A stretch of DNA of 6,872 nt from positions 1-6,872 of the forward strand of contig VFLF01000621.1 of NCBI GenBank assembly GCA_009885185.1, read 5' to 3'. Origin of the DNA: Nitrosomonadales bacterium. Its GTDB lineage: Bacteria; Pseudomonadota; Gammaproteobacteria; Burkholderiales; SG8-41. The translations under genes and the position numbers were made by a program. This document shows positions 1 through 6,616 of the stretch, piece by piece. A model generated the notes under the pieces. That model was not told where the DNA came from and searched no databases. It worked only from the letters and a program-made list of their open reading frames with translations. The first letter of the stretch is position 1. Every line of letters begins with the position of its first letter.

Positions 1-907
1 CTCCTTCGAGGAACTGGCGATGTGGGTGTTTCGCACGCTGACCTACGGCGGTTACGCGGTGATGCGCGACGGCACGCCCGAACAAAAACAATCGATCCTG
101 CCGCGTGTCGCTAGAGGTGAAATCGCGGTGTGTTTCGGCATCACCGAGCCGCATTCGGGATCGGACGCGGCGGCGCTGACCACCAAGGCGACCGAACATG
201 AAGGCGGGTATCTCATTAACGGACAGAAGGTGTTCACCTCCGGCATGGATTGCAGCGAGCTGTGCCTGCTGATCGCGCGAACTTCCAGTGAAGGGAAAAA
301 GCACGAAGGCATCACCAACTTTTTGATCGAAACCACGTTACCGGGTATTGAGATCAAAAAAATCAAAACGCTGGGTCAGCGCGCCATCGGCACCACGCAG
401 GTGTTTTACAACGACGTGCAGGTACCGATGACGGCGGTGCTAGGCAAGGTGGGCGAGGGCTGGCGTTCGGTGGATGCCTATATCTGGTACGAGCGGCTGT
501 GTCTGTCGGCGGCGCGCACGGGTGCGGCTACTGCGGCGTTTGAATACGCGCTGAACTACGCCAAAACACGCAAGCAGTTCGGCAAGACCATCGGTGAATT
601 TCAGGCCGTCTCGCACAAGCTGGCGGACATGAAGATGATGCTCGATATTTCGCGTACCATGGTCTATCGCTTCGCTTGGCTGATGGATCAGGGAAAAGCC
701 ACGCGCCAGGACGCGGCGGTGGTGAAGCTGCACACCGGCGAAACCTACAAGGCCGTGTCCGACATGGGTCTGCAAATTCTCGGCGGCTACGGTTATTGCA
801 TGGAATACCCGATGCAGCGCTTTTTTCGTGATTCGCGGTTGGCGACCATCGGCGCGGGCACCTCCGAGATACAGCGCAATATCATTGCTCGCGGGTTGGG
901 GCTTTAA
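1..907 (+). CDS. Acyl-CoA dehydrogenase, 3' part of gene (5' end outside window)
   Basis: FAD-dependent flavoenzyme of the acyl-CoA dehydrogenase family, which oxidises acyl-CoA thioesters to 2-enoyl-CoA and passes electrons to ETF. The frame is open to the left edge (reading from base 2: SFEELAMW), so the ATG at 20 is internal. About 301 residues are visible; the family is usually near 380, so roughly 80 N-terminal residues are missing. Counting from the Met at base 20, both family signatures are present: GITEPHSGSD (40-49) and a QILGGYGY...RFFRD block (252-271). The C-terminal position that holds catalytic Glu in medium-chain enzymes (YEGT) reads GAGT here (Ala279, bases 854-856). Glu158 in the YERL segment (bases 491-493) lines up with the helix-G catalytic Glu of isovaleryl-CoA dehydrogenase, which also carries GAGT, so activity is probably kept. 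Chain length and branching of the substrate cannot be read from sequence. The gene runs the same way as the CoA-transferase downstream but is separated from it by a repeat element. Confidence 0.95.
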   Translation, partial: SFEELAMWVFRTLTYGGYAVMRDGTPEQKQSILPRVARGEIAVCFGITEPHSGSDAAALTTKATEHEGGYLINGQKVFTSGMDCSELCLLIARTSSEGKKHEGITNFLIETTLPGIEIKKIKTLGQRAIGTTQVFYNDVQVPMTAVLGKVGEGWRSVDAYIWYERLCLSAARTGAATAAFEYALNYAKTRKQFGKTIGEFQAVSHKLADMKMMLDISRTMVYRFAWLMDQGKATRQDAAVVKLHTGETYKAVSDMGLQILGGYGYCMEYPMQRFFRDSRLATIGAGTSEIQRNIIARGLGL

Positions 908-916
908 GTTCTTTTT

Positions 917-1067
917 GACGCAGATTTACGCAGATGAACGCAGATAAAAAACCCTCTACGTCATTCCCGCGCAGGCTGGAATCCATGAGGAGTGCCATAT
1001 GGCGCAGTGTTATGGGTTCCCGCCTGCGCGGGAGCGACAGTGCGGGTAATCTGCGTAAATCCGTGTC
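917..1067. repeat. Nested inverted-repeat element (about 151 bp)
   Basis: Two inverted repeats, one inside the other, fill the gap between the acyl-CoA dehydrogenase and CoA-transferase genes. Outer arms are 917-935 and 1049-1067 (17 of 19 bases match as reverse complements). Inner arms are 960-986 and 1012-1038 (23 of 27 match, including the unbroken core TCCCGCGCAGGC), around a 25-base loop. The loop contains the perfect 10-base palindrome GCCATATGGC (994-1003). The inner arms resemble the GTCATTCCCGCGCAGGCGGG-type palindromic repeats common in betaproteobacteria and the dRS3-like repeats of Neisseria. The element is non-coding; the minus-strand frame across it is incidental. TTTTTGA occurs just outside on both sides (912-918 and 1073-1079), a weak hint of a target duplication. 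As RNA it could fold into a long hairpin that affects read-through into the downstream operon. Confidence 0.85.
918..947. repeat. Three 10-bp-phased copies of ACGCAGAT
   Basis: ACGCAGAT starts at 918, 928 and 938, exactly 10 bases apart, with variable two-base spacers (TT, GA, AA). Copies one and two lie in the left outer arm of the nested element; the third lies just inside it. The matching right arm (1049-1067) has only one full copy of the unit in reverse complement plus a diverged ACGGAT. Similar ACGCAGAT tandem strings are known as dispersed intergenic repeats in proteobacteria. One-helical-turn spacing would place the units on the same DNA face, but no binding protein can be named. Confidence 0.8.
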
Positions 1068-1088
1068 GAAAGTTTTTGAAATTCCAAT

Positions 1089-2279
1089 ATGACCCACCCA
1101 CTCACCGGCGTACGCATCCTCGAACTCGGTCAGATCATCGCTGGCACTTACGGCAGTCAGGTGCTGACCGACCTGGGCGCGGAAGTCATCAAGATCGAAA
1201 CGCCCGAGGGCGACTTGGGGCGTATTCCCTCGGTGGCGCCGTACAAGGGTATCAGCACGCTGTTCCTGACGTTTAACCGTAACAAAAAAAGCATTGTCAT
1301 CAATCTCAAGTCGGACGAAGGCCGCGCGATTTTTCATGATCTGGTGAAAGTGTCGGACGTGGTGATCGACAATTTTCGCGCCGGCGTGCTTGAGCGGCTG
1401 CAGGCGGATTACGCGACCCTGTCCGCGATCAATCCGCGCATTATTCAATGTTCGGTAACCGGCTTCGGCAGCGAAGGCGCTTACAAGAATTTTCCCGCGC
1501 TCGATCTGGTGATTCAATCCATTGGCGGCTATTTGTCGATTACTGGCGAGCCGGGCAGGCCGCCCGCGCGCGTCGGTATACCGCTGGCGGATTTAAGCGG
1601 CGGCATTTTTTCGTGCGAGGCTGTGCTGGCGGCACTGTATCAGCGCGAACGCACCGGCAAGGGTTGTCGTGTCGAAACCTCAATGTTCGACGGCATGCTC
1701 AACTTGCTGAGTTACATGGCGACGCATTACCTGACGGCGGGCGAAGTGCCTACGCCGCAGGGTACCTCGCATGAATTTACCGTGCCATGGCAGGCGTTCG
1801 CGGCGCAGGATGGTTATCTCGTCATCGCCACGCGGCAGGAAAATTTCTGGAAAAAACTCTGCGTCGTGCTCGAACACCCGGAGCTTGCCGACGATCCGCG
1901 CTTTGCCACCAATCCGAAACGTCTGGAGCACCGTGACATCATCGTGCCGCTGCTTGAAAGTATTCTGAAGCAGCGTACGGTGAAGGCGTGGCTGGAAAAA
2001 CTCTACGCAGCCGACGTGCCTGCCGCACCGGTGAATGATCTCGCGGGCGCGTTTGCCGAGCCGCCGGTGGCGGAGCGCGAGATGATCGTCGAATACGATC
2101 ATCCCGAAGTGGGCCGCGTGCGCCTGCCGGGCAACCCGATCAAATTCGACGGCATGGGCAAAACGATTTCGAATCCGGCACCGCTGCTGGGTGAGCATAC
2201 CGATGCCGTATTGACCGAACTGCTGAAACTGCCGGCGGCACGCATCGCTGCCTTGCGTCAGCAAGGCGTTGTTAAATAG
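1089..2279 (+). CDS. CaiB/BaiF family (class III) CoA-transferase
   Basis: A 396-residue class III CoA-transferase, the usual length for the family (formyl-CoA transferase, carnitine CoA-transferase, succinyl-CoA:carboxylate transferases). These cytoplasmic dimers move CoA from a donor thioester to a carboxylic acid through an aspartyl-CoA anhydride. Visible marks are the N-terminal LTGVRILELGQIIAGTYG (5-22), the DLGAEVIKIE strand (28-37), NRNKKSIVINLK (63-73), and the active-site stretch with Asp168 in PLADLSGG, followed by TGKG and a VETSMFD segment. Asp168 sits where formyl-CoA transferase has catalytic Asp169. The C-terminal AAPVNDLAGAF and VGRVRLPGNPIKF blocks are also typical. ATG 1089 is the first start after an in-frame stop at 1077-1079; no strong Shine-Dalgarno is seen before it. 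It begins a run of five close genes, 32 bases ahead of a MaoC hydratase. Donor and acceptor acids are unknown. Confidence 0.95.
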   Translation: MTHPLTGVRILELGQIIAGTYGSQVLTDLGAEVIKIETPEGDLGRIPSVAPYKGISTLFLTFNRNKKSIVINLKSDEGRAIFHDLVKVSDVVIDNFRAGVLERLQADYATLSAINPRIIQCSVTGFGSEGAYKNFPALDLVIQSIGGYLSITGEPGRPPARVGIPLADLSGGIFSCEAVLAALYQRERTGKGCRVETSMFDGMLNLLSYMATHYLTAGEVPTPQGTSHEFTVPWQAFAAQDGYLVIATRQENFWKKLCVVLEHPELADDPRFATNPKRLEHRDIIVPLLESILKQRTVKAWLEKLYAADVPAAPVNDLAGAFAEPPVAEREMIVEYDHPEVGRVRLPGNPIKFDGMGKTISNPAPLLGEHTDAVLTELLKLPAARIAALRQQGVVK

Positions 2280-2293
2280 TTGTTTAAAAACAA
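2280..2293. promoter_or_regulatory. AT-rich perfect palindrome in the intergenic gap
   Basis: TTGTTT-AA-AAACAA forms a perfect 14-base inverted repeat immediately after the CoA-transferase stop, in an AT-rich gap (2280-2311) that stands out from the GC-rich genes around it. It could be a small operator or simply chance in AT-rich DNA. It is not a convincing terminator because the stem is short and AT-only. No good -35/-10 pair was found. Confidence 0.25.
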
Positions 2294-2311
2294 TTACTTA
2301 TAGGTGATCGT

Positions 2312-2761
2312 ATGAGGGGCATGTATTGGGAGGAATGGGACATCGGCGCGGAGTTCACAAGTCCGGCGCGCACCGTCACCGAGGCGGACATCGTGACCTT
2401 CGCGGGCTTGTCGGGCGACTACAACCCGCTGCACATCAACGAGGAATACTGCAAGACCACGCAGTTCGGCACGCGCATCGCGCACGGGCCGCTGGTGTAT
2501 GCGATAGCGGCAGGACTGATCTTTCAGTTGCATCTCTACGACGATACGCTGATTGCGTTTCTCGGTTTCGACAGCCTGAAATTCACCAACCCGGTGAAGG
2601 CAGGCGACACCATCCACGCCAAACTTAAGGTGCTGGAAAAACGCGAATCGTCAAGAGCCGACCGCGGCATCATGAAGCGCCAGTTGCAGGTGTTCAATCA
2701 GCGCGGTGAAATGGTGCAGGATGCGGTGCAGGCGTTTTTGCTCAAGCGCAAGCCTGCTTGA
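2312..2761 (+). CDS. MaoC-like (R)-specific enoyl-CoA hydratase / dehydratase
   Basis: A 149-residue single hot-dog-fold protein of the MaoC dehydratase family, which adds water reversibly to 2-enoyl-CoA or related CoA esters such as mesaconyl-CoA. The hydratase-2 motif is intact: LSGDYNPLH (33-41) with catalytic Asp36 and His41, followed by FGTRIAHGPLVYAIAAGL. TVTEADIVTFA precedes it, as is usual. Length fits single-domain members (about 140-160). The start is uncertain between ATG 2312 (AGGTGA at 2302-2307, four bases upstream) and ATG 2321 (MYWEEWDIG), which better matches how homologues usually begin but lacks well-spaced ribosome binding. It sits between the CoA-transferase and the PilZ-like gene, and with the acyl-CoA dehydrogenase it would supply the hydration step of a beta-oxidation-like route. 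The exact substrate cannot be told from sequence. Confidence 0.93.
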   Translation: MRGMYWEEWDIGAEFTSPARTVTEADIVTFAGLSGDYNPLHINEEYCKTTQFGTRIAHGPLVYAIAAGLIFQLHLYDDTLIAFLGFDSLKFTNPVKAGDTIHAKLKVLEKRESSRADRGIMKRQLQVFNQRGEMVQDAVQAFLLKRKPA

Positions 2762-2787
2762 CATGATGATGATGGGAGCAAAATAAC

Positions 2788-4329
2788 ATGGCGCTGAACT
2801 GGTTGCCTGGCCGCAAGATCGATCACCCGATGGCCAATCTGAAAAAAACGCGCGAGATGGTGGAGGCGCTGCCGCGCGGCGATTCGGTGCGCGCGCTGGA
2901 AGACGCCGCTTCGTGGCTGGGGTCGATCACGCGCGAGCCGGGTTTCAAGCTGGATTACCGGCTTGAGCTGCTCGATTTGATAGATGCCGGGGCGAAAGCG
3001 CACTGGCACGCAGTAGCGCCGGATTACCTGGACGCGCCACGCCTGCAAAAACTCTACGAAAACCGGCTATGGAATGCGTTTTTCAGTTACTGGCGCGGGC
3101 TGAGCGATGCCTATTTGCGTTGCCTGAAGCAATTTCAGTCGGGCGAGGCTTCCGGGATGGAAAAGGAATTGCCGCGGATCGTGGGCCGCGCGCTGCGTTC
3201 GCTGACATTGCAAATCAAGTGGCGGCTGTTGCGTTATGAAATTATTGAAGAGCGCATCTGGGACGATCTCGGCGCCACGTATTTATTCGCTGAGAGCCGT
3301 GGATTTGCGCGTAAACAGACCGCAATTTATCCCGGTAAGCACGGCGAATCCTGCGCGCAGGAGGAGTTGCTCAAGGCATTGCTGCTTGCCGTGTCCGCGC
3401 CGGATGCGCTGACGCCGGTCAAGCTGCAAATCGCCGAACGCATAGTGGCGCATGTGGCGCGGTTGGGCGTGGTGGAAACGGTGCGCATGTCTGGCAGCGG
3501 GTTTTACTTCGATCTGGCCATGCATGTCGCGCCGGCGCGCGTGTACAATGGTATGCACTCGGGCAACATGGTGCGTTTTTTCGGCCCCTCCAAGGGCCGC
3601 GAGGCGCTCCACGATCTTGCGCAGGCTATCAATCAACAAGGCGCCGTGCCTGATGATCTTAACTTGGGCGGGAATTTTAGCAGGCAGATGGTGATGAGTG
3701 TGCTGTCTCATATCGGCAGCTACTGGTCGGACGCCCCGCCGGAACGCCGTGCACCGCGCCTGAAACTGGTAACACGCCTTACCATTGTGCCGGGTTTCAG
3801 CGAAGCGGTGGCGTGGATAGGTTCCAATGACGACAACGATTCGCTGGAGTTCGTAACGCCGGTGATTTCAGAGAGCTGGGTTGTATCCAATGCGAGCGAC
3901 GGCGGCTATGGCGCCACTGTTCCCAGCAACAAGGGCGATTGGCTCAGGAATGGCGCGCTGGTGGGGCTGCGGGCCGAAGGCCAAAACTCGTCGCGGGTGG
4001 GTATCATACGGCGCACAAATCGCGACAAGGAAGGCCAGCGGCGTGTCGGCATCGAGGTGCTGAGCAAGGTAGCGGTTCCGGTGCGATTTTCGCTGGCGAG
4101 TGAAAAGCCGGCGGTACCCGCGGGTGATATGAACAACGCGTTATTGCTCAGCAGCAAGCCGGATGCGAATGGGCAGATCACATTGTTGTTACGAGTCGGC
4201 GGCTATGTGGCAGGCAAGCCCGCCCGCCTGTCCGTGCGCGGCAAGGGTTATTGGTTGTCGGCGGTCGCCTTGACGGAAGAGGGCGACGATTTTGATCTGG
4301 CGACGTTCAAGATTGTCAAAGCGATGTGA
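2788..4329 (+). CDS. Uncharacterised 513-residue protein with PilZ-like C-terminal segment
   Basis: I do not recognise a named function. There is no signal peptide or membrane segment, so it is probably cytoplasmic. Residues 1-230 look mostly helical and rich in charged residues and Trp/Tyr, and residues 231-310 are mixed. The C-terminal part looks like a beta-barrel of PilZ type: RRAPR (320-324) fits the RxxxR half of the c-di-GMP-binding motif, and NASDGG (368-373) fits the (D/N)xSxxG half. These are followed by LVGLRAEG, VGIIRR and RRVGIEVLS, which resemble the strand pattern of PilZ proteins. The spacing between the motif halves (about 44 residues) is longer than in short PilZ domains, so binding of c-di-GMP is inference. 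GGGAG (2774-2778) nine bases before ATG 2788 supports this start. It lies 26 bases after the MaoC gene and 33 before the Bug gene, so it is probably co-transcribed with metabolic genes. Coding looks secure from length, ribosome site and even codon use; function is open. Confidence 0.85.
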   Translation: MALNWLPGRKIDHPMANLKKTREMVEALPRGDSVRALEDAASWLGSITREPGFKLDYRLELLDLIDAGAKAHWHAVAPDYLDAPRLQKLYENRLWNAFFSYWRGLSDAYLRCLKQFQSGEASGMEKELPRIVGRALRSLTLQIKWRLLRYEIIEERIWDDLGATYLFAESRGFARKQTAIYPGKHGESCAQEELLKALLLAVSAPDALTPVKLQIAERIVAHVARLGVVETVRMSGSGFYFDLAMHVAPARVYNGMHSGNMVRFFGPSKGREALHDLAQAINQQGAVPDDLNLGGNFSRQMVMSVLSHIGSYWSDAPPERRAPRLKLVTRLTIVPGFSEAVAWIGSNDDNDSLEFVTPVISESWVVSNASDGGYGATVPSNKGDWLRNGALVGLRAEGQNSSRVGIIRRTNRDKEGQRRVGIEVLSKVAVPVRFSLASEKPAVPAGDMNNALLLSSKPDANGQITLLLRVGGYVAGKPARLSVRGKGYWLSAVALTEEGDDFDLATFKIVKAM

Positions 4330-4348
4330 TGCAGCGATGTGACGCTGC
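4321..4348. repeat. Short tandem repeat and hairpin at a gene junction
   Basis: GCGATGTGATGC (4321-4332) is repeated as GCGATGTGACGC (4334-4345), 11 of 12 bases equal with a 13-base period, so the stop region of the PilZ-like gene is duplicated. Overlapping this, GCAGCG (4331-4336) and CGCTGC (4343-4348) make a perfect 6-bp stem with a 6-base loop, three bases before the purine run that leads into the next ribosome site. There is no U-tract, so it is not an intrinsic terminator. It could tune translation or mRNA processing between the two genes, or be incidental. Confidence 0.5.
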
Positions 4349-4351
4349 GGG

Positions 4352-4359
4352 AAAGGAGA
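4352..4359 (+). promoter_or_regulatory. Strong ribosome binding site that decides the Bug gene start
   Basis: AAAGGAGA ends three bases before ATG 4363. The upstream in-frame GTG at 4339 would put this site inside the coding sequence and would place eight extra residues ahead of the signal peptide, so the ATG is preferred. Confidence 0.8.
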
Positions 4360-4362
4360 CGA

Positions 4363-5343
4363 ATGCATAATCGCCGCGAACGGATTATTGCGCTAGGCGC
4401 GGGTGCGTTGATTCTGTGCGCACTCGTGCCGGAAGCGCATGCTCAGACATTTCCTTCGAAACCGGTCCGGATCGTCGTGGGGTTCCCGCCCGGAGGTCCC
4501 GCCGATTACACCGCGCGCGTGCTTGCAGACAAGCTGCCGGCGCTGCTGGGTGTAAACGTCATCGTCGAAAACCGCGTAGGCGCGAATGCCACGATCGGCG
4601 CCGATCACGTGGCGAAATCGCCGCCGGACGGCCATACGTTGTTTCTGACGACCTGCGGAGCGGTGGCGATCAGTCCTCACATTGGCGCAAAGCTGCCTTA
4701 CGATCCGTTACGCGACTTTACGCCGATCGCGCAGGTCGTCACGGCTTACAGCACGCTTGCCGCACATCCGTCGCTGCCGGTCAAGAATGCGAAGGAATTC
4801 GTGGCGTTGGCACGCGCGAGCAAGGGTCAGATCACCATGGCCTCGACCGGCATCGGCAGCATCCCGCATCTTGCGCAGGAGCTGCTTAAAGCCTCGGCCA
4901 AAATCAATCTCATACACGTGCCCTACAAGGGCGCCGGGCCGGTGGTGACCGATGCCATCGGCGGGCAGATCAGTTCGCTGGTGCTCGACGTGACGCCGCT
5001 GCTGCCGCACATCAAGGCCGGCAAATTGCGCGCCCTCGGCATTGCCGGCGACAAACGGGTGCCCTTGCTGCCTGACGTGGCAACCATGGAAGAGCAGGGA
5101 TTCAAAAACGTCGAAGCGCCTAACTGGTATGCGATATTTGCGCCGGCGAAACTGCCCCGCGCCATTGTCGAGCGCCTGAACGATGCCGTGCGCAAGGCTA
5201 TTGCCATGCCAGATGTTCGCGAGCGCCTTATCAGTACCGGCGCGGATCCCGTACTGTCCACGCCCGAGCAACTTGCCGAACTGCTTAGCCGAGACCACGC
5301 CAAGTGGGGCAAGCTGATTCGCGATAACAACATCACTGAGTGA
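4363..5343 (+). CDS. Bug/TctC-family periplasmic solute-binding receptor
   Basis: A 326-residue tripartite tricarboxylate transporter-type receptor of the Bug family, an expanded group in betaproteobacteria that binds small carboxylates or related organic ligands in the periplasm. The N-terminus is a Sec signal peptide: basic MHNRRER, a hydrophobic core, and likely cleavage after AHA (residue 27), giving a mature start QTFPSKPVRIVVGFPPGG. The GGPADYTAR ligand-loop motif (44-52), the VIVENRVGANATIGADHVAK block, DFTPIAQV, HVPYKGAGP and GKLRALGI are all family hallmarks. Mature length near 299 is normal. Partner membrane genes (TctA/TctB) are not in the window, as is common for orphan Bug proteins, so it may feed a distant transporter or act as a sensor. 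Placement after CoA-transferase and hydratase genes suggests the ligand is the acid, or a relative of it, degraded by this cluster (inference). Confidence 0.95.
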   Translation: MHNRRERIIALGAGALILCALVPEAHAQTFPSKPVRIVVGFPPGGPADYTARVLADKLPALLGVNVIVENRVGANATIGADHVAKSPPDGHTLFLTTCGAVAISPHIGAKLPYDPLRDFTPIAQVVTAYSTLAAHPSLPVKNAKEFVALARASKGQITMASTGIGSIPHLAQELLKASAKINLIHVPYKGAGPVVTDAIGGQISSLVLDVTPLLPHIKAGKLRALGIAGDKRVPLLPDVATMEEQGFKNVEAPNWYAIFAPAKLPRAIVERLNDAVRKAIAMPDVRERLISTGADPVLSTPEQLAELLSRDHAKWGKLIRDNNITE

Positions 5344-5401
5344 TCGTGCCGTAAAGTAAACTTCCCCATCGGCTTTAATCCCGCACCTTTGGAGTTACCC
5401 C

Positions 5402-6481
5402 ATGGAGTTTGGCGTCAGCGTCGGTCACATCTCGGCAGTGGATTTTGCGCAACACGCCGAAAGGCTCGGTTTTACGCGCTGCTGGGTCACCGATAGCCCG
5501 TTGCTGCGTTCAAACCTGTTCGCGACGATGGCGGCGGTAGCGCTGCAAACCCGCACTATTCGGATCGGCACCGGCGTAGCCGTGTGCGGCATGCGGCTTG
5601 CGCCGGAGGCCGCCAGCGGCATTGCCACCATTAACGCGCTCGCGCCCGGCCGCACGTTCGCCATCTTCGGCGCCGGCAACACGGCGATGCGCATGCTGGG
5701 CATGCGGCCTACCGGCGCCAGGGCGCTGCGAGAATATGTGCGCGTGGTGCGCGCGTTGCTGCACGGCGAAGAGGTTGCCTATTCCACCGGCGCATCAGGT
5801 GCGGAGGGCGACGAAACGCATCCGATACGCTTCACTTCACTGGAACAGAATTATGTGCGGCTCGATCCGCCGCCGCCGGTACACGTGGCGGCCAACGGTC
5901 CGTTGTCTCAGGCCGTGGCTGGCGAGATCGCGGACGGCCTCTGCACCTCGTTTCCGCGCGGCGGCACCATGGCCGACGCCATGGCGCACGTGCGGAGCGG
6001 CGCGGCGCGCGTGGGCCGCGCGCTCCCGGCTGACTTTCACACCGCTGCCTTGGTCAACGTGCTGATGCTGGAGCCGGGTGAGTCGCTCACCTCGAAGCGC
6101 GTGATTGACGAAATCGGCCCGGCGGTGATGACCAATTTTCATTATCTGGTGGATTGGGTGCGCGAGACGGGCAAGGAGCCGCCAGCCTATGTGCGCCCGG
6201 TGTGGAACGAGTACACCGCCTATCTGCGCGCCCGTGCCGCGGCGGACTCGCACCTGACCATGCACGCAAGCCACTACGCCACCATCGATCCCGAGGAAGC
6301 GCGCTTTCTCACGCCTGAAATCGTGCGCAACTTCTGCATTATTGGCGAGCCGCCGGAGCTGGTGGAACAACTGCGGCAGCTCGAGCGCGAGGGATTAAAG
6401 CAAGTGACTTTCCATCCGCCGTTCAAGCAGCGCTACGAAGTGATGGAGCGGTTTGCGCGCTCGGTAATGGCTAGGATGTAG
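5402..6481 (+). CDS. Luciferase-like (LLM class) flavin-dependent oxidoreductase
   Basis: A 359-residue member of the bacterial luciferase-like superfamily, TIM-barrel enzymes that use reduced FMN or F420 for oxygenation or hydride transfer. Marks are the N-terminal strand MEFGVSVG, AERLGFTRCWVTDS (19-32), TIRIGTGVAVC (52-62), the APGRTFAIFGAGNTAMRMLG segment (81-100), followed by the helix with ALREYVRVVRALLHGEEV (108-125), and PVHVAANGPLSQAVAGEIADGL (159-180). The C-terminal FCIIGEPPELVEQLRQLEREG is also typical. In a betaproteobacterium FMN is more likely than F420, but this is inference. ATG 5402 is preceded by GGAG (5391-5394) with seven-base spacing. The gene follows the Bug receptor by 58 bases with no terminator between them, so it is probably the last gene of the operon. 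Substrate is unknown; a monooxygenase step on the acid or its CoA ester is possible. Overall architecture resembles Mer-like, COG2141-type proteins. Confidence 0.92.
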   Translation: MEFGVSVGHISAVDFAQHAERLGFTRCWVTDSPLLRSNLFATMAAVALQTRTIRIGTGVAVCGMRLAPEAASGIATINALAPGRTFAIFGAGNTAMRMLGMRPTGARALREYVRVVRALLHGEEVAYSTGASGAEGDETHPIRFTSLEQNYVRLDPPPPVHVAANGPLSQAVAGEIADGLCTSFPRGGTMADAMAHVRSGAARVGRALPADFHTAALVNVLMLEPGESLTSKRVIDEIGPAVMTNFHYLVDWVRETGKEPPAYVRPVWNEYTAYLRARAAADSHLTMHASHYATIDPEEARFLTPEIVRNFCIIGEPPELVEQLRQLEREGLKQVTFHPPFKQRYEVMERFARSVMARM

Positions 6482-6587
6482 ATGCCGACGCCGTAGCGCG
6501 GACAAGCAGCGCAAACAGTGAAGCGGAAACCACGCGCATGATGCCCCATGCCAGCGGGCGCGCAGGCCGGCCCGGTCGACATCCGTT

Positions 6588-6616
6588 GTCCCGAAACTAT
6601 TTTCAATCCTCGGGAC
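6588..6616. other. Stem-loop next to the MITE-like element
   Basis: GTCCCGA (6588-6594) and TCGGGAC (6610-6616) pair perfectly around a 15-base AT-rich loop. It lies about 107 bases past the last gene's stop. There is no trailing T-run on the plus strand, so it is a weak candidate for transcription termination. Its right arm ends exactly where the terminal inverted repeat begins and includes the GGAC that may be a target duplication. The bases between the last gene's stop and this structure show nothing else recognisable. Confidence 0.45.

Noticed and set aside
917..1067. CRISPR array
   Set aside because: The repeats are inverted or 10 bases apart; there are no regular direct repeats with unique spacers of CRISPR size and no cas genes nearby.
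882..1517. Minus-strand 211-codon frame across the nested repeat and start of the CoA-transferase
   Set aside because: It translates palindromic repeat DNA and the antisense of a secure gene, and shows no recognisable domain.
1680..2264. Minus-strand 194-codon frame
   Set aside because: Wholly antisense to the CoA-transferase; its His/Arg-rich composition is typical of a shadow frame in GC-rich DNA.
4339..4362. Upstream GTG start for the Bug receptor
   Set aside because: The strong AAGGAG ribosome site lies downstream of this GTG, and the extra residues would precede a well-formed signal peptide starting at ATG 4363.
4708..5298. Minus-strand 196-codon frame
   Set aside because: Antisense to the Bug receptor gene, which has clear family motifs on the plus strand.
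5837..6370. Minus-strand 177-codon frame
   Set aside because: Antisense to the luciferase-like gene, with His/Arg-rich shadow composition and no domain.
6588..6616. Intrinsic terminator for the operon
   Set aside because: A perfect 7-bp stem is present but the loop is long and no T-run follows on the plus strand, so it is reported only as a stem-loop.
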